A DNA stretch of 64,000 nucleotides from Schistosoma haematobium. Its lineage: Eukaryota; Platyhelminthes; Trematoda; Strigeidida; Schistosomatidae. The translations under genes and the position numbers were made by a program. The notes beneath the pieces were generated by a model. It searched no databases, was not told the DNA's origin, and worked only from the letters and a program-made list of their open reading frames with translations. The stretch is taken from positions 82,760,364 to 82,824,363 of the forward strand of contig NC_067196.1 in the NCBI RefSeq assembly GCF_000699445.3, read 5' to 3'. Positions 1-11,764 of the stretch are shown here, in pieces. Within the stretch, counting starts at the first letter, position 1. Every line of letters starts with the position of its first letter.

Positions 1-1998
1 CATTGTTAGCACATCGAAAAAGGATTGCTTAGTAACCCTATTTGATTGAGGTTGAAATGTGGCCTGATTGACTGCCACTTATTAGTCTATGGTAACTGTA
101 TCTACCGTTAAAATTAAAACTCTTGAGTATTATTTAAGCACTGAATAAGGTTGAAATAGTTGTCTATCGAAATCTAAACTCCAATGATTATTCAAACGAA
201 AATGAATCAAGATTAATATTTCTTACGAAGTATAGAAGCTTGATGAAAATTACCATAGAATTTCTCTTTATTCCAACGTGAGGAACTTCGAAGACAGAAA
301 CCTTATAGCAAGTAAAAATCATTGTCATATTCACTATAATTTACTGTCAATCAGTTATTTGCATTATATTGGTCTGAAGTTCCTTACTTTCCTCAAGGAG
401 GCTTTCATATATTATGAACTGTTACCATTCTAGTGAAGTCATCAAATTTATATATTTAGTAGGGATACATAGGATTACCGAAGCGAAAATTCAAATAAGT
501 GAATATTATCCTTTGACTGGAGGTGAAAAAAGAGATTACTTAAGACGAGTTTGAAGCCTGTTTATTATTACTTCATTGAATATCTGACCATAATTTAAAG
601 ACCTATTTTTAAAATCGGACTTTGTTTACAACAGTCAAAACTATATAAACATGAGCAATTTAACTATTGATCACCGTCTCATTGAAAAACAGTATCCCCT
701 GAAACTATTTATCAACTTGGGTTTAATCATTAATAAACAGCTTCTAAATATTGTACTGGATTGTTCATTCAAATTGTCAGTTAATCTTTCAATTTGCTTT
801 ACAGTTATGTATCACATTTGGATGGATACTTCAGTTACTTTCAATTCCAAGGGAAATCAATGATTGTCTATCGAACACAATAAAACGAAGGCCTACCTTA
901 TTAACATTATTACTATTATTTGAGAACGAGACAGTGATTTTATTATTTTTATTGTCATTATACATTATGTGTATACGATTTAAATACTGATATTTCTGTA
1001 TTTCCCTCTGTATAAATGTATTTTATATAATTAAAAAGGCTTAACAATGGTATAGAAAGGTATTTTTAATGATATTCACGTTCACACTCTTCTCTTGAAC
1101 AAACAGAAAATGATTGATCGAAAGCGTATAATTTGCATAGAACTACCACCAGACACAATAAATAATAAAATGTGTTAGATAGTCAGATAAGCTGCTTGAC
1201 ACAGATCAACAAGGAATACCTACAACATTAGGCAGAATATTGTGTCATGCTGTGTCATCCCCTCAAATGACCAAGGGATAAAAATGTGATCCGAGCTTAG
1301 AGCTATGCATTATTGATATATGACTAAGTAGCATAAAACCTACGTCCACCCATTCTCCTCAATCATATAAAAAACAACTTTACACCAAATAGTTTCCTAA
1401 ATGTTACTTTTCCGTGACTGCATCACAAAAAACCTGATCAGCATCAAGAACTAAACCACAAGACATTGGTTTACATCCAGCAATTGGCAAGTGGAATACG
1501 GTGTTTTTTAATGAATGACTTATTCAAACACAAGAATATTTATCAGCTCGATAGATATCAATTCATCATTATATTAATAGGTAAACATTTTAAATGAATC
1601 ACAAAAAATAAAAAGAATATCTTAACATGAACAAAACTTTTTTGGACAACCATCAAGAACCATGAAACACTGGACAATAGTGGACCCAGAATGTCACTCA
1701 TCAGGAGTAACGACCCATCATCCCTAAGAGAATCGGACCCAGCGCCTTCGAATTGTATGGCGAATGTATAACATTTTGATTGTTGAGTCAGCATACAATG
1801 ATCTACATGATTAACTTCAAAAAAGCAAAGGTCTTTCTCAGCCATCTTTCAATGTCATTGGTGTGTAATTGCCTCATATTTGACATGGCAAGACCCTAAT
1901 ATCCACAACTTTTCTCCCGAATTTCGAGAAGATGGTTGTGTAATGCATGCCTCGAGATTACATTCTGAAGAACATGTGAATACTGTTTGGGTACTGAA

Positions 1999-2000
<2 letters not shown>
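1..2000. other. No gene recognised
   Basis: AT-rich sequence with scattered stop codons in all frames. The longest open stretches (about 95 codons at 1558-1845 on the minus strand) show no domain, no codon pattern and no splice-site context that I can recognise. I see no repeat matching the other families in this window. Confidence 0.6.

Positions 2001-2003
<3 letters not shown>

Positions 2004-2040
<37 letters not shown>
2004..2040. repeat. (TA)n microsatellite
   Basis: An uninterrupted TA dinucleotide run of about 37 bp. It is low-complexity DNA and the open frame across it is not a gene. Confidence 0.95.
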
Positions 2041-2042
<2 letters not shown>

Positions 2043-2079
2043 TAATAATACCTGACTGACAAAAATTGCGTTCATGAAG

Positions 2080-2250
2080 TGATCAGTGTTAGATAACCAT
2101 TGAAAACCTGAAAACACTGAATGGCCAGTTCGACCTAGTATGGGGATCCTCGGTAATGCACATCCACGATGCCGGACGTAAGACTCGAACCCGAGACTTT
2201 CGGTCTCGTACGCCTTCACTGAAACATTTAAACTAACCCAATTATTGGTT
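2080..2250 (-). mobile_element. Class S1 short element (tRNA-like + hammerhead), decayed
   Basis: On the minus strand this carries the class S1 order: a tRNA-like head with a box-B-like segment, then the 'GTGGATG-GCA' region, a decayed hammerhead and the 'CAGTGT..TTTTCAGG' tail. The ribozyme core reads CCGAGGA instead of CUGANGA, and the GAAA box has become GAAC, so it should be inactive. It is identified by similarity to better copies at 13262 and 19190. Confidence 0.7.
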
Positions 2251-2299
2251 TTCAAAGGCTTTTTTATGTTACAAGTCAAGTTGTCATTTTCCATTTCGA

Positions 2300-3025
2300 T
2301 ATATATTGACTACTAGTGTGTAAGCTAGTCGCTTCTGATTGCACGATAATTTTTTATTCGTTAGTTTTTGGTCGCAGACTGATATTAGCTGGTTACTCAG
2401 CTAAACTTTGACATGGTAAGTGTATTTTATTCGATCTATTCAGTTAACGGTATTGCATTCTCAACTAAAACTAACCTTGGATCTCTAACCTTTAAACTCA
2501 ATATAGGTCTAAATTAATTATTATAAGAAGTAGTAGCCTTATTATTTTATTCAACCAATTGACTTTTGATTATTTTATAACGGATTAAAATATGCCAAAA
2601 TTCGAGATTGAAGTGAATATATGCATTTGTTTAATAATACAGTGAATTGTGTCGATTGACATATGTATTTCATATAAAAAAGTTTCAGTTCACTCGGTAC
2701 TTTCTATAGTGCCTCTTATTATTTATCTATCCGTTATTAGGGCTTGAAAAATAAGTTAAAATGTGCTTAAAAGTACTTTTTCATTTAGACCTACACAAGT
2801 TAATAAAGAATATACCTTTCAATCAAACGTTAATCAAAACAACAGTTACAAGTCTAAGTTATTAAGTGAAGGAATAGTAATGCCGTAGCAGATAGTGTAT
2901 TAAGTATTATAAGTAGAAAGACAATATTACAGAAGGCAAATAATAAAATTCTTTTTCTGTTATAAAACATTTCAAGATTAATAATCGTAAATGGCAATAA
3001 AAGCTAGTAACTATCTGGGCACATT
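2300..3025. other. No gene recognised
   Basis: AT-rich spacer without long open frames, RNA gene or recognisable repeat. Confidence 0.55.
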
Positions 3026-3029
3026 AGCC

Positions 3030-3195
3030 AAATAGATAACCCGATGGCGTTTGAAGCAAACAGTACTGAGTTTAAGTCTCAAATTGAACATCAAATCTGG
3101 GATGCAAGTATATTCAGCTGACAAATCACAAATGGGACAAAACGTTCACCTTGGATTCCACTGCTAGCCATCATCCAACTCTGCTTATAATGTAG
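3030..3195 (+). mobile_element. Class S2 (Sm-alpha-like) short element, decayed
   Basis: It contains the ordered class S2 landmarks: 'GGCGTTTGAAGC', a box-B-like 'GAGTTTAAGTCTC', 'CAAATCTGGGATGCA', a hammerhead-like segment, then 'GGATTCCACTGCTAGCC'. The ribozyme part (CTGACAA...GACAAAACG) has lost the GA of CUGANGA. Sm-alpha elements of schistosomes are known to encode hammerhead ribozymes; assignment of this copy rests on motif order and on the better copy at 18690-19055. Confidence 0.7.
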
Positions 3196-3309
3196 AAAGC
3201 TATTATCAATGTAAAAACATCTTTAACTGCATTCGATTTATGCGAGTTGTCCGACAAAGTTTTGGACATGATAACACTTGAATTGAATAAACATAAATCA
3301 ACAAATCCA

Positions 3310-3405
3310 GTGCTTTCAGGTTTTCAGTAGTGGTCTAACATTGATCGGTTCATGATCTCAATTAAAACTAAACGATCTTCATAACCCTATACTGATAACA
3401 ACAAA
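3310..3405 (+). mobile_element. Class S1 element, 3' part only
   Basis: It matches the class S1 tail: 'TTTCAGGTTTTCA', 'GTGGTCTAACATTGATCGG', 'TTCATGATCTCAATTAAAA' and 'ATAACCCTATACTGATAAC'. The tRNA-like head and the ribozyme are missing, so this is a truncated copy. Confidence 0.65.
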
Positions 3406-3419
3406 TCGGTTGGTGAATA

Positions 3420-3975
3420 TATGTAAACAGATTTTACAAAACAATTAAACTAACTTCATGATAGCCAAAAGAAGAACTTATTTATAATACGGTAAATATC
3501 TTTAAGAAATATTAAATAGCTATTCTAAAGTAAAAAAACTTATTATAGATCGTGTATTGAAAGGGTAGATACGACTTTAGGAGGACTCTTTAGGTGATAT
3601 ATTCTTTGAAATAAAGTTATTCCATGAAAATTATATAGTAAAAAGGAAAGGATGCGAGTAAAATGAAGCTATTACTCATAAAACATTTCAAGGGTTACCA
3701 TAGGTAATCAGATGATTATGTCATTTTTTCTCTCGCTTAATTCAAAATCTGTAAGGTAATAACATTTATTTTTGTACCTACTTTATTCTATAAATCGTAA
3801 GCATTTATGTCATCTATAAATTACCGTCATATTATCTTTTGTTCCTAAATCACTGTGACTTAAACTTGACCCTTATACTTTCAACGTTCTAGTTCAGATA
3901 TGATCATATTTTTCGCGTTGTTTGTATTGTGGTCCTGTTAGTTATAAATTCTTTTATGCACATTTTGGAGTTAGT
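3420..3975. other. No gene recognised
   Basis: AT-rich sequence; no convincing open frame, RNA or repeat seen. Confidence 0.5.
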
Positions 3976-3984
3976 TGAACCAGG

Positions 3985-4175
3985 AATTTAGTTTTAGTTT
4001 TGAGATGGTGGAGAAGATTTGTACCTCCGGTGGATGATTTTGATGGAGTTTTGTTCACTGAGCTGGATGGTTTGGTCATGGAGCTTCCATCGTTCTTCTA
4101 AACGACATCATCAGAACAAACTTATATCTGAACAATGAAAGCTCCACGACCAAACAATCCAGCCTTATGTCTGAC
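3985..4175 (-). repeat. PLE-associated repeat, partly collapsed palindrome
   Basis: It matches the palindrome arm at 35207-35640: the minus strand of 4010-4120 reads through the same 'GGTTTGGTC..GGAGCTT..ATCGTTCTTCT' block, including flanking 'GATGGTGGAGAAGATTTGTA' (3995-4022). The short segment 4137-4170 is the opposite-strand arm (GAAAGCTCCACGACCAAACA). The two arms are separated by about 15 bp, so this is a remnant of the same inverted arrangement with most of its loop lost. Confidence 0.6.
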
Positions 4176-4189
4176 TACAGTTTGACCGT

Positions 4190-4545
4190 ACGAAGATGCT
4201 ATGAACATAAATCTTCCATTTAACTCCGTATGTTACCTACGCTAACCCCGTTTGTATGACGGCGGTAATAAGAAGCCAGAACGGGTTACGTTGGGTGAAT
4301 TTATTTCAAACACTCGTTTGTCCAAACAGACATTCAGAATAAGAAGCTAAACGGAGAAGGCAAGTGTGCCTGCTCATTCTGATAAAGTGAAATTCAATGA
4401 ATAGGGTAAGCAATTAACACATTTACGCTCATATAAAAATAGTTAAGGTTAGTAAGAGGATAATTAACCCGGTCGAAACGTGACTTAAGAAGACTAAATA
4501 AATCGGTCTGTCCGGAAGTTAGAATAACCCATGTGTGCTTTAATT
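4190..4545 (-). mobile_element. LTR-like repeat R, copy 1
   Basis: On the minus strand it reads '..ACATGGGTTATTCTAAC', 'GGACAGACCGAT', 'TACTAACCTTAACTATTTTT', 'ATATGAGCG' and 'TACCCTATTCAT', the same ordered blocks as at 11277 and 25553. The unit starts TGTAG in the 11277 copy. No coding capacity is seen. A solo LTR is the likeliest explanation because no internal retroviral-like domain lies next to any copy, but neither ends nor target duplications could be proved. Confidence 0.5.
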
Positions 4546-4549
4546 AATG

Positions 4550-5025
4550 ATTAATTTCATCACAAATTTAATATACAATTTTAGTTTCTTTTCAATGCTG
4601 AATGTATCAAGTGATCTTGTAATGTAATGTAGTCGTGTAATGATTCATGTAATGTGTACGTACAATATCACTAGTTTCAATTCAGTGGTGAAATGAGATG
4701 TCAATGATATATAATTGAAAATATAAAAATCATGTCAAACAGGAGATTGATACAATTGTAATTGTCTTAGACGCAGAACAGCTCATATTTAACGTCTGAT
4801 AGAGATTAACAGCTTAGCCTTAAGTAGACTAATCTGTCTAGGAAACTTACTGATCACAAATGAAGCGATATATAATCTAAGCGTCATTAATGCAGAAATT
4901 CATATTTAATATTAGGCAATTACACTTGATCTTAGTAGGAAGTTTATTGAGTAGCTACTTTTATCGAGTGACCGAACTACTGTCAAAACATTGAGTGAAA
5001 AAAAAAAATTAAGCTAGAATATTAA
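4550..5025. other. No gene recognised
   Basis: AT-rich spacer with a poly-A run near 4998-5007; nothing else recognised. Confidence 0.5.
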
Positions 5026-5029
5026 GTCA

Positions 5030-6245
5030 AATTGTTGAGGAAGCACTTAAAAGAGCCTTGTTTCTTTTTCATTCAATTTCCGTTCTTATCTATAATGAAA
5101 AGTATCATTAAGTGTGGTATCCACTTACAGAACCCATTACTACATGTCATGACCGTGCCACTTCATATACAAGAGGTCACTCTTCGTAATCCTTGCAGAG
5201 CAGACAAGATGATTGTATGTGCTGCATTTCGAACATCTGACCCATTCACCAGAACCTTACTTGATGCTTGGCGGTTGGAACAGTTAATATCCAGCACAAA
5301 TATCAAGATTGTCATCATCAGATTCTTCACTAGGTTCAGGGATTTTACTAGTCACCTGTATATCTAATTTCTTTACAAGCCCACATTCACTGCCATCACT
5401 GGATATAGTAGCATCCGGATCTATATTTCTGAAAGCATCGTTTCAGCTGTTGATTTGGTCTACGGAGATGGATGATGTTTCTCTAGGGTTGTTATACGGA
5501 TGGTCAGCTCTATTAAATGAAAATTGTGAATAAAACTCAGGAACTGGACCTGGAACAACAGGTGAAGCAATGGGACCAGGTTAATAACCTGCTAACCAGC
5601 TCAGAAGTTTCTATGGCCAGAAATCCAAATGATACTGGCGTTTCGTTCGTGGAGGCATCTAATGCCAATATTTCGTGAAGAGGTATTTCCTTGTTGTTGC
5701 ACTCGTGTGTACAATCAATATCTACGATATCGGAAAATCGAAGAGCTAAATCTTTTTGATCTACTTTTGAAAAAAAAGTGGCGTTCCAGACAACCGTTCA
5801 CTTCACGATGCACATCCAAGCTCAATGATATGTGTAGCCAACGTCTCAAAATCATCTAACTTTTAGAGATAATAATCAAGGTTACACCGACCTTCAAGAT
5901 TCGATCGTTCAAATAAACGTCATTGCACGCCAAAAACATCTTTGACGATTATTTTCTTTCTGTAATTTTCATACACAAAATTGAAAACTAAAATATCTGC
6001 AGCTCCGGATATCGATAAAGTACGGATCTTACTCTTCTCAGAGAAACCTAAGGTCTTTCTCATCAGTAATACACAGAAACTCGTGATTATAAACAAACGA
6101 CTATCTGGAAACTTCATAAAAGCCTTCCACCAGCCGAACAAATATTTAGGGTTCACAGTCACTATCAACAGGGTCCCTAGACTCATGGATAAAGAGTTTA
6201 CCTCAAGAACATGTACCAGAAGGATCGACTTAGTGGAGTTTTAAT
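5030..6245 (-). pseudogene. Unidentified degenerate coding-like block
   Basis: On the minus strand several stretches look formerly coding but are broken by stops and frame changes. The segment 6186-5920 gives 88 open codons including a GWWKAF motif. The segment 5580-5290 reads an acidic Ser/Asp/Glu-rich stretch (SEESDDDNLDI) interrupted by one TGA. The segment 5270-5150 contains a C-x2-C...H-x2-C pattern (WVRCSKCSTYNHLVC), suggesting a small zinc-binding module. The order, absence of splice sites and density of lesions suggest a decayed retrocopy or transposase-type gene. I do not recognise the family and assign no function. Confidence 0.35.
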
Positions 6246-6344
6246 AGTGTGAAAAATTCACAACTCAATAGACTTAGTAGTTTTATATTCTGTGTCAGTA
6301 CTTTGTCTAACTGTATTGAGTACGTTTTCTTGAATAAAGCCATT

Positions 6345-6383
6345 AATAATAATAATAATAATAACAATAATAATAATAATAAT
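6345..6383. repeat. (TAA)n microsatellite
   Basis: A run of TAA/AAT trinucleotides with one CAA interruption. Confidence 0.9.
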
Positions 6384-6689
6384 GAAAATTAAGCCTTTGT
6401 AATTAAACATTTTAAAATCATCAAAAGTGCAGTTAGGTTTTTTAATCAAATATTCTTTAACCAAGTAAACTACTTAACAGTAGTATGAAATTTTAACTGA
6501 AAGCTAATCGGCCTCTGAACAGCTAACAATCAAGAAACGTAAAGTCGTAAATTTACTATTTAGTTAGTGGTAAACTTCATCACAGAAAGTTACTAATCCC
6601 TTATAACTACACTGACTTTAAATACATTCGACATTAATGTTAAATTGATTAATTTTAACTAACGGTGCTAATAAAGGACGATAGATCAA

Positions 6690-6965
6690 AAGACAGACCA
6701 TATCCAGGAACAGTCCTCATGAGACTAGATCATCTACAAAGTCCAAATCGTCTAGTTGCATCGAAGCTGCTCATTTGTACTACGTGCTTCCCCTCAGATG
6801 TGTAAGTCATCACAACTCAGTCGTCCGCCAGAAGAGAATGGGAGAGTAAGCAACCTTGTCTGACACTGCTCTTCACTTGGAATCGATCTGTCAGCTGTTC
6901 TCCATATACGACTTTTCAATGTACTTCGTTGTATGAATTCTGTATGATGTTCAATTATCATGTAC
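6690..6965 (-). mobile_element. RTE-clade retrotransposon, internal RT relic
   Basis: It aligns block by block with the RT region of RTE copy B near 46196-46430: 'CAAATCGTCTAGTTG', 'CCTCAGATGTG', 'GTCCGCCAGAAGAGAATGGGAG' and 'CAACCTTGTCTGACACTG'. Minus-strand translation corresponds to the region between the catalytic FADD box and the preceding 'RQG' motif. It is short, heavily diverged and truncated at both ends. Confidence 0.75.
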
Positions 6966-6969
6966 AGTT

Positions 6970-8185
6970 GGATAAATTATGATTACTGAAATTCGGTCAA
7001 CAATTTAAATGAAGCGTATTTTCTTCGTGGCAAAGTTTATCTTTCCAAATTTCTTTCCACTTTTGATGCTTCAAAACGTTTCAAGAAACTCCCGAAAAAT
7101 TATTATACCAAAGTATGGTGTTGTAATTTGACTGATTACTTGATCTTTGAAAAAGTTGTACACAATGTATTACTCTTGCATGATTGAACTCCGAAATGAA
7201 CAATCGGGCTAGCTAACCAAAAAGTCACAAGAAAACGATTCGTTACAGTGTTATCACTCCCACTAAATATTACATACCTGAAGTAAATAAGTTAAACCCT
7301 TAAAACTAATGATTTCTAGAAAGGAAATTGTTAATTTACTTTACTCTTAAAAAGAGCCTACCTTTTATACTTCTACAAATGAACTTCCTATAATAATACC
7401 TATTCTGTTAATAGTCTTTTTCTGATTGTAATCATTTGGAAAGCTTGAGCTAACATTAGAAACAATCATTCTTATTGTATTCCGTTTTCTCCTTTAAAAA
7501 GCAGATTATCACACAAGCATACTTAGAAAATGCAATAATATATGAGAATGGAAACTACAATCAATGTTCTGTATATATCAGCTTTAAAGCATAGAATGTT
7601 TATTGATATTAATGTAAAAAAGGAATGCTAAAATATATGAATAGTATATTAGTCAATGGTCTATTATAACCAGATCTCTTGTAAGTTATTTTAATAAATA
7701 GTTAGACATGGTATTTCATTTAGTGATAAATTTCCGTCGGTTTATTGATTGACTTTTGTCTGTCAAAAGGTTGCTTCAATGTGTATATAGAGATAATAAT
7801 AATAACAATAATAATAATAATAACTACTGGTTTATTGTTACTCAAGCCTGCCAAGTAACTTCATTGTTTAGACTTAGCAGTCAAACAGAACAAGTACCTA
7901 AGCTTCAATCTATTTAAGAAAGGTTATCGATCGATTTTATTTGCAATGATATTGTCCTCCACTTTGTTATTTTTTCGAAGAATTAGTATGAATTTGAAAG
8001 GTGTATTATTCATTAGACCTTAGGTAAATTACAAACCTTACTGAAAACGTACAAGCGTTAATGTTGAACTAGTTACGAATGTCTCATCTAAATTTGTGAC
8101 TGGAAATTGTTTTTAATTTATAGTATCTGAACGATTTTCAGTCAATCTGCTTCATTAAAAGCACAGAAAAAGAAACACATTTAAG
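6970..8185. other. No gene recognised
   Basis: AT-rich DNA. A short (TAA)n run lies at 7792-7822. No gene, RNA or repeat of the other families seen. Confidence 0.5.
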
Positions 8186-8196
8186 CGTTTGATTTA

Positions 8197-8816
8197 GCGG
8201 AGAAGATTTGGAAGATGTAAAAACCTTTACATATCTAGGCAGCATCATTGATAAACATGGTGGATCTGATGCAGATGTGAAAGCATGGATCGGTAAAGCA
8301 AGGGCAGTATATTTACAACTGAAGAACATATGGAATTCAAAGCAACTGTCAACCAACACCAAGGTCAGGATTTTCAATACAAATGTCAAGACAGTTCTAC
8401 TGTATGGGGCAGAAACCTGGAGAACTACGAAAGCCATCATCCAGAAAATACAGGTGTTTATTAACAATTGTCTACGCAAAATACTTCGGATCCGTTGGCC
8501 GGACACTATTAGCAACAACCAACTGTGGGAGAGAACAAACCAGATGCCAGCGGAGGAAGAAATTAGGAAAAAGTGCTGGAAGTGGATAGGACACACATTG
8601 AGGAAAGCACCGAACTGCGTCACAAGACAAGTCTTCACATGGAATCCTGAAGGCCAAAAGAGGAGAGGAAGACCAAAGAACACATTACTCCGAGAAATGG
8701 AGATAGACATAAGAAAAATGAACAAGAATTGGATAGAACTAGAAAAGAAGGCCCCGGACAGAGTGGGTCGGTGGCCTATGCTCCATTAGAAGTAATAGGC
8801 GTAAGTAAGTAAGTAA
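8197..8816 (+). mobile_element. 5'-truncated RTE-clade copy with target-site duplication
   Basis: Translation of 8208-8789 gives the C-terminal portion of the RTE polyprotein ([19 protein letters not shown], then [18 protein letters not shown]). It is closely similar to 39958-40572. The copy ends in the family's 3' tail of repeated GTAA. The 10-bp duplication GTTTGATTTA flanks it (8187-8196 and 8817-8826), so the 5' end is a truncation at insertion. The last codons differ from copy A (GRWPMLH then stop) because about 20 bp near 8770 are missing. It cannot be functional because only about 190 codons of a polyprotein near 1,000 residues remain. Confidence 0.92.
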
Positions 8817-8829
8817 GTTTGATTTAACG

Positions 8830-10305
8830 ATATTCAAATAGACATCAAGTATACATTTGATTTCAAGAATGTGACAAAATTTCTTTCAACAAGCTCATAG
8901 TAATATAGAACTTTTGTTTGATCCAAATATTCATGCCTCGTTTTATAGAAAAGCAGCGACCAGGGCGCTTACGTGATTAATAGTTATATTACTTATAATA
9001 ATTTTACAGTAGTACAGTCTTCGAAAGAAAGCATTGTTTTTGTCTTTATTTTTAATAACCAACCAACACTTATTAATCTCACCTAACTTTCAGCCTTGTG
9101 ACCGTGTGGTAGTCCACCTGTTCTTGAGAAAGAATATGGTTTGTTGGTAATTGCCCGGCATTTCACCTCACTCCTCTGAAAAAATCTTATCCCATCTGTT
9201 CTGTGGGTGTATCATATACTTAATATCTAACATGTATATGTACCATATTTTTTTAAAATTTAAGCTCCTGAACTGATGAACACTTTAAAGTAAGACAATT
9301 TTATCAAGCAAATGGTTAACGGAAAGTGATTTATGTTGCAGATATATGGTGAATGGCTATTTCATCCTGATATCTATTTTACCAACTATACATTCAAATG
9401 ATAAATGATGAGTATTAGTTTTTTGAAATCATAAAAGTTTGTTTAGCAATGCCTTAAGCTATGAAAATAATAAAAATGATTTCCATTACCAAGTCATAAT
9501 ACATTTTTTGTAAGAATGGATACAGGAAAAGCTCATTTGTAACTGATAGTTATTCAAGAATATGTTGAATTAGGGAAGAACTAAGATCATGACGATTAAA
9601 AACTTTTAACATAGAATAGGTAAAATTTGGCTAACAGTGAAATCTAATACTTGCGTTTCGGCCTAATTGGGACGAGTCAAACAAATTTAGCTATATCTCA
9701 GAGTTCATTGGTCCTATCCTTAGCCACACTCTCTGTATACCTTACACACACTCAGGATATAATGGCGATATCAGGGAAATTCGTATGGGGCGCACATATA
9801 CTATCTAAGACTGATCAAAATTCAGCCAAGTACATCAATCTGAAAAGAAAATAAATGAAGAATTGGTCAGAATAACATGAATTCGTTTCATTTCATAACG
9901 TTCTCATCAACTGTTCAATTCTTTGTTCTTGCTCTACTCAAGACAAAAAAGGAAGCCATTACAAATTAAATTAAATGATTTAAAGATAACTTTTGTACAC
10001 GGAGTTCATGTCTAAAGTGGTACAGTATCAAAAGTGACTATGTATACCTTTAAAATAGATGGTTTAATGATTCAAGTCAAATTATCTTTCCGAACAGTAT
10101 CAACAACGTCTACTTGAACCAGAATCGTAAGCTTTTTAAATATACCGGTGGAAAGATTTGCATTTATCTCCAAACTTTCAGTTTGAGTGAAGATGCAGTT
10201 CTGAATTTTGAATATGTCCTACTAAAATGTGTATTCTTATTCAAAACCCAAATAGTTTAAATTGTCTAAATCTCAGTGAAACTCAACTATCCCCGCAACT
10301 CTTTA
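8830..10305. other. No gene recognised
   Basis: AT-rich sequence; short open frames only (67 codons at 9651-9854 without recognisable motif). Confidence 0.5.
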
Positions 10306-10309
10306 TTAA

Positions 10310-10690
10310 TAATCATTATATACTCACTAGTGACTAACTTTGAGAGGTAATTCCCCAAGTTTTAGTGAGAAACCATGACCAGTGGATCTCAACCTTGTTA
10401 AGTGTGAGGCAATTATTCACTGAAGACAATGGAGGATAGTCACTCAATATCGTAGATTGGTTGAAGTTAGACATAGCTGGATGTCGGCTCAGTGGTCAAG
10501 AGGTTAAGCGTTCGCGCGAGACTGGAGGTCCTGGTTTAGAATTCCAGGTGCGGAATTGTCAATAAGCACCTTTGAGGAGTCCCGTGCTCTAAAGAAACGA
10601 CCATCCAGTGCCTCCGTGCTCTTAGTGGTGGTTTAACATCGATTGACTATTGATCTCAATGAAACTCGGAAAATGTAACGCATTTTCGTA
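10310..10690 (+). mobile_element. Class S1 short element, near full length
   Basis: It comprises a companion 5' segment (10310-10470, 'CTCACTAGTGACTA..' to 'TTGGTTGAAGTTAGACA') and then the tRNA-like head from 10483 ('GGCTCAGTGGTCAAGAGGTTA', box-A-like, and a box-B-like 'GGTTTAGAATTCC'). The hammerhead region (10580-10620) and the 'GATCTCAAT' tail follow. The ribozyme core is lost (CTTTGAGGAG...AAAGAAACG). The same two-part layout in opposite orientation at 13262-13640 supports this as the full unit of about 380 bp. Confidence 0.7.
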
Positions 10691-10876
10691 TTGGTTATTT
10701 GAATCTTTCCATTGATGTCCTGGATTCCACTGCTAGCCACCATTCATCTCATGAAATGTAGTTTACCTGATCATTCTAAACTGTTTTTCATGATAATTCA
10801 TAAAACGAATACTGATAACCTTTCTGACAATGAGATTCAAGTCAAAACATCCTGGAGTCATTCCCGAGTCACTGCC

Positions 10877-10884
10877 ATTATTAC

Positions 10885-10952
<68 letters not shown>
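10877..10952. repeat. (TTA)n microsatellite
   Basis: About 25 tandem ATT/TTA trinucleotides. The polyisoleucine frame across it is an artefact. Confidence 0.95.
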
Positions 10953-10953
<1 letters not shown>

Positions 10954-11276
10954 TTGAATGATTACTACTGTGTTGGATTTATCTCCCAATTTAAAAACCA
11001 GTGATCCTGTTTATTTTCATTCTTTGTTTCTGTTGTCTGAAAGTTCAGTTATTTCTTTTAGTATTTTACGATAGCCTTTCCATTCCGAAATAATCCCGTG
11101 TATGTATAATAATAGTTATAATTAGTCATGTTATCTCAATGGTCACATTTTCGAATGGAATTTACTTTCACTCCTTTTTTGCATAAACCAGACTATATTT
11201 GAACTCGGTTTGAATTGCGGATTACTAGTCATGTTTTGCTTAATTAGTAGTTGTTAGGTATATTATTCTAAAATAT

Positions 11277-11560
11277 ATTGTAGTGGCTGGTACTATATCA
11301 AGCCCACATTGGCTATTCTAACCTCTGGATAGACCAATCTGTTCACTCTTCTCAACCCACATTTTTACCCTATCACTTATTCCCTTATTAACCCTGACTG
11401 TTTTTATATGAACGTATGCGTATTTAAACGCTTACCCAATACATCAAATGTCTGTGACTTATTTTTGGTTTGACTATAAGTATTGAGTCACGCTTTGTTA
11501 AATAGAGTTGGTTTAAACGCCTTCTCTACTGTGCATCATTAATTAACAGGTATAATTACT
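11277..11560 (+). mobile_element. LTR-like repeat R, copy 2
   Basis: It begins TGTAGTGGCTGGTACTAT and carries 'CAAGCCCACATTGGCTATTC', 'GATAGACCAATCTGTTCACT' and 'ACTATAAGTATTGAGTCACG'. The last contains a TATA-like box (TATAAGTA), consistent with, but not proof of, an LTR promoter. It is the best preserved of three copies. No flanking retroviral-type genes are present. Confidence 0.5.
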
Positions 11561-11764
11561 CAATTTTTCTATGCTTTGCTGACCAGTATAAATATCCAGA
11601 CACAATCCCTTCATTTAAAATATCTGTCAATTTATGATTGCTACAATAGTTGTGTTTTTTACATTTGTCCTTTTTCAGTTTACTTATATAAATGATTTCC
11701 TTTTCACTTCAAAATACTCTAGCTAACTAACTTTGAGCAGCCGTAACTTATCCATTCCCATGAT

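Noticed and set aside
2004..2040. CRISPR-like or satellite array
   Set aside because: Simple dinucleotide run; no array of spaced repeats is present anywhere in the window.
8138..8725. 195-codon minus-strand frame
   Set aside because: Antisense of the RTE fragment at 8197-8816.
10483..10560. Possible functional tRNA gene
   Set aside because: Only box-A/box-B-like sequences are present; no cloverleaf with proper acceptor stem forms, and the same sequence recurs as the head of dispersed S1 elements.
10712..10957. 81-codon frame ending in polyisoleucine
   Set aside because: The frame is kept open by the (TTA)n microsatellite and by S1 element sequence.
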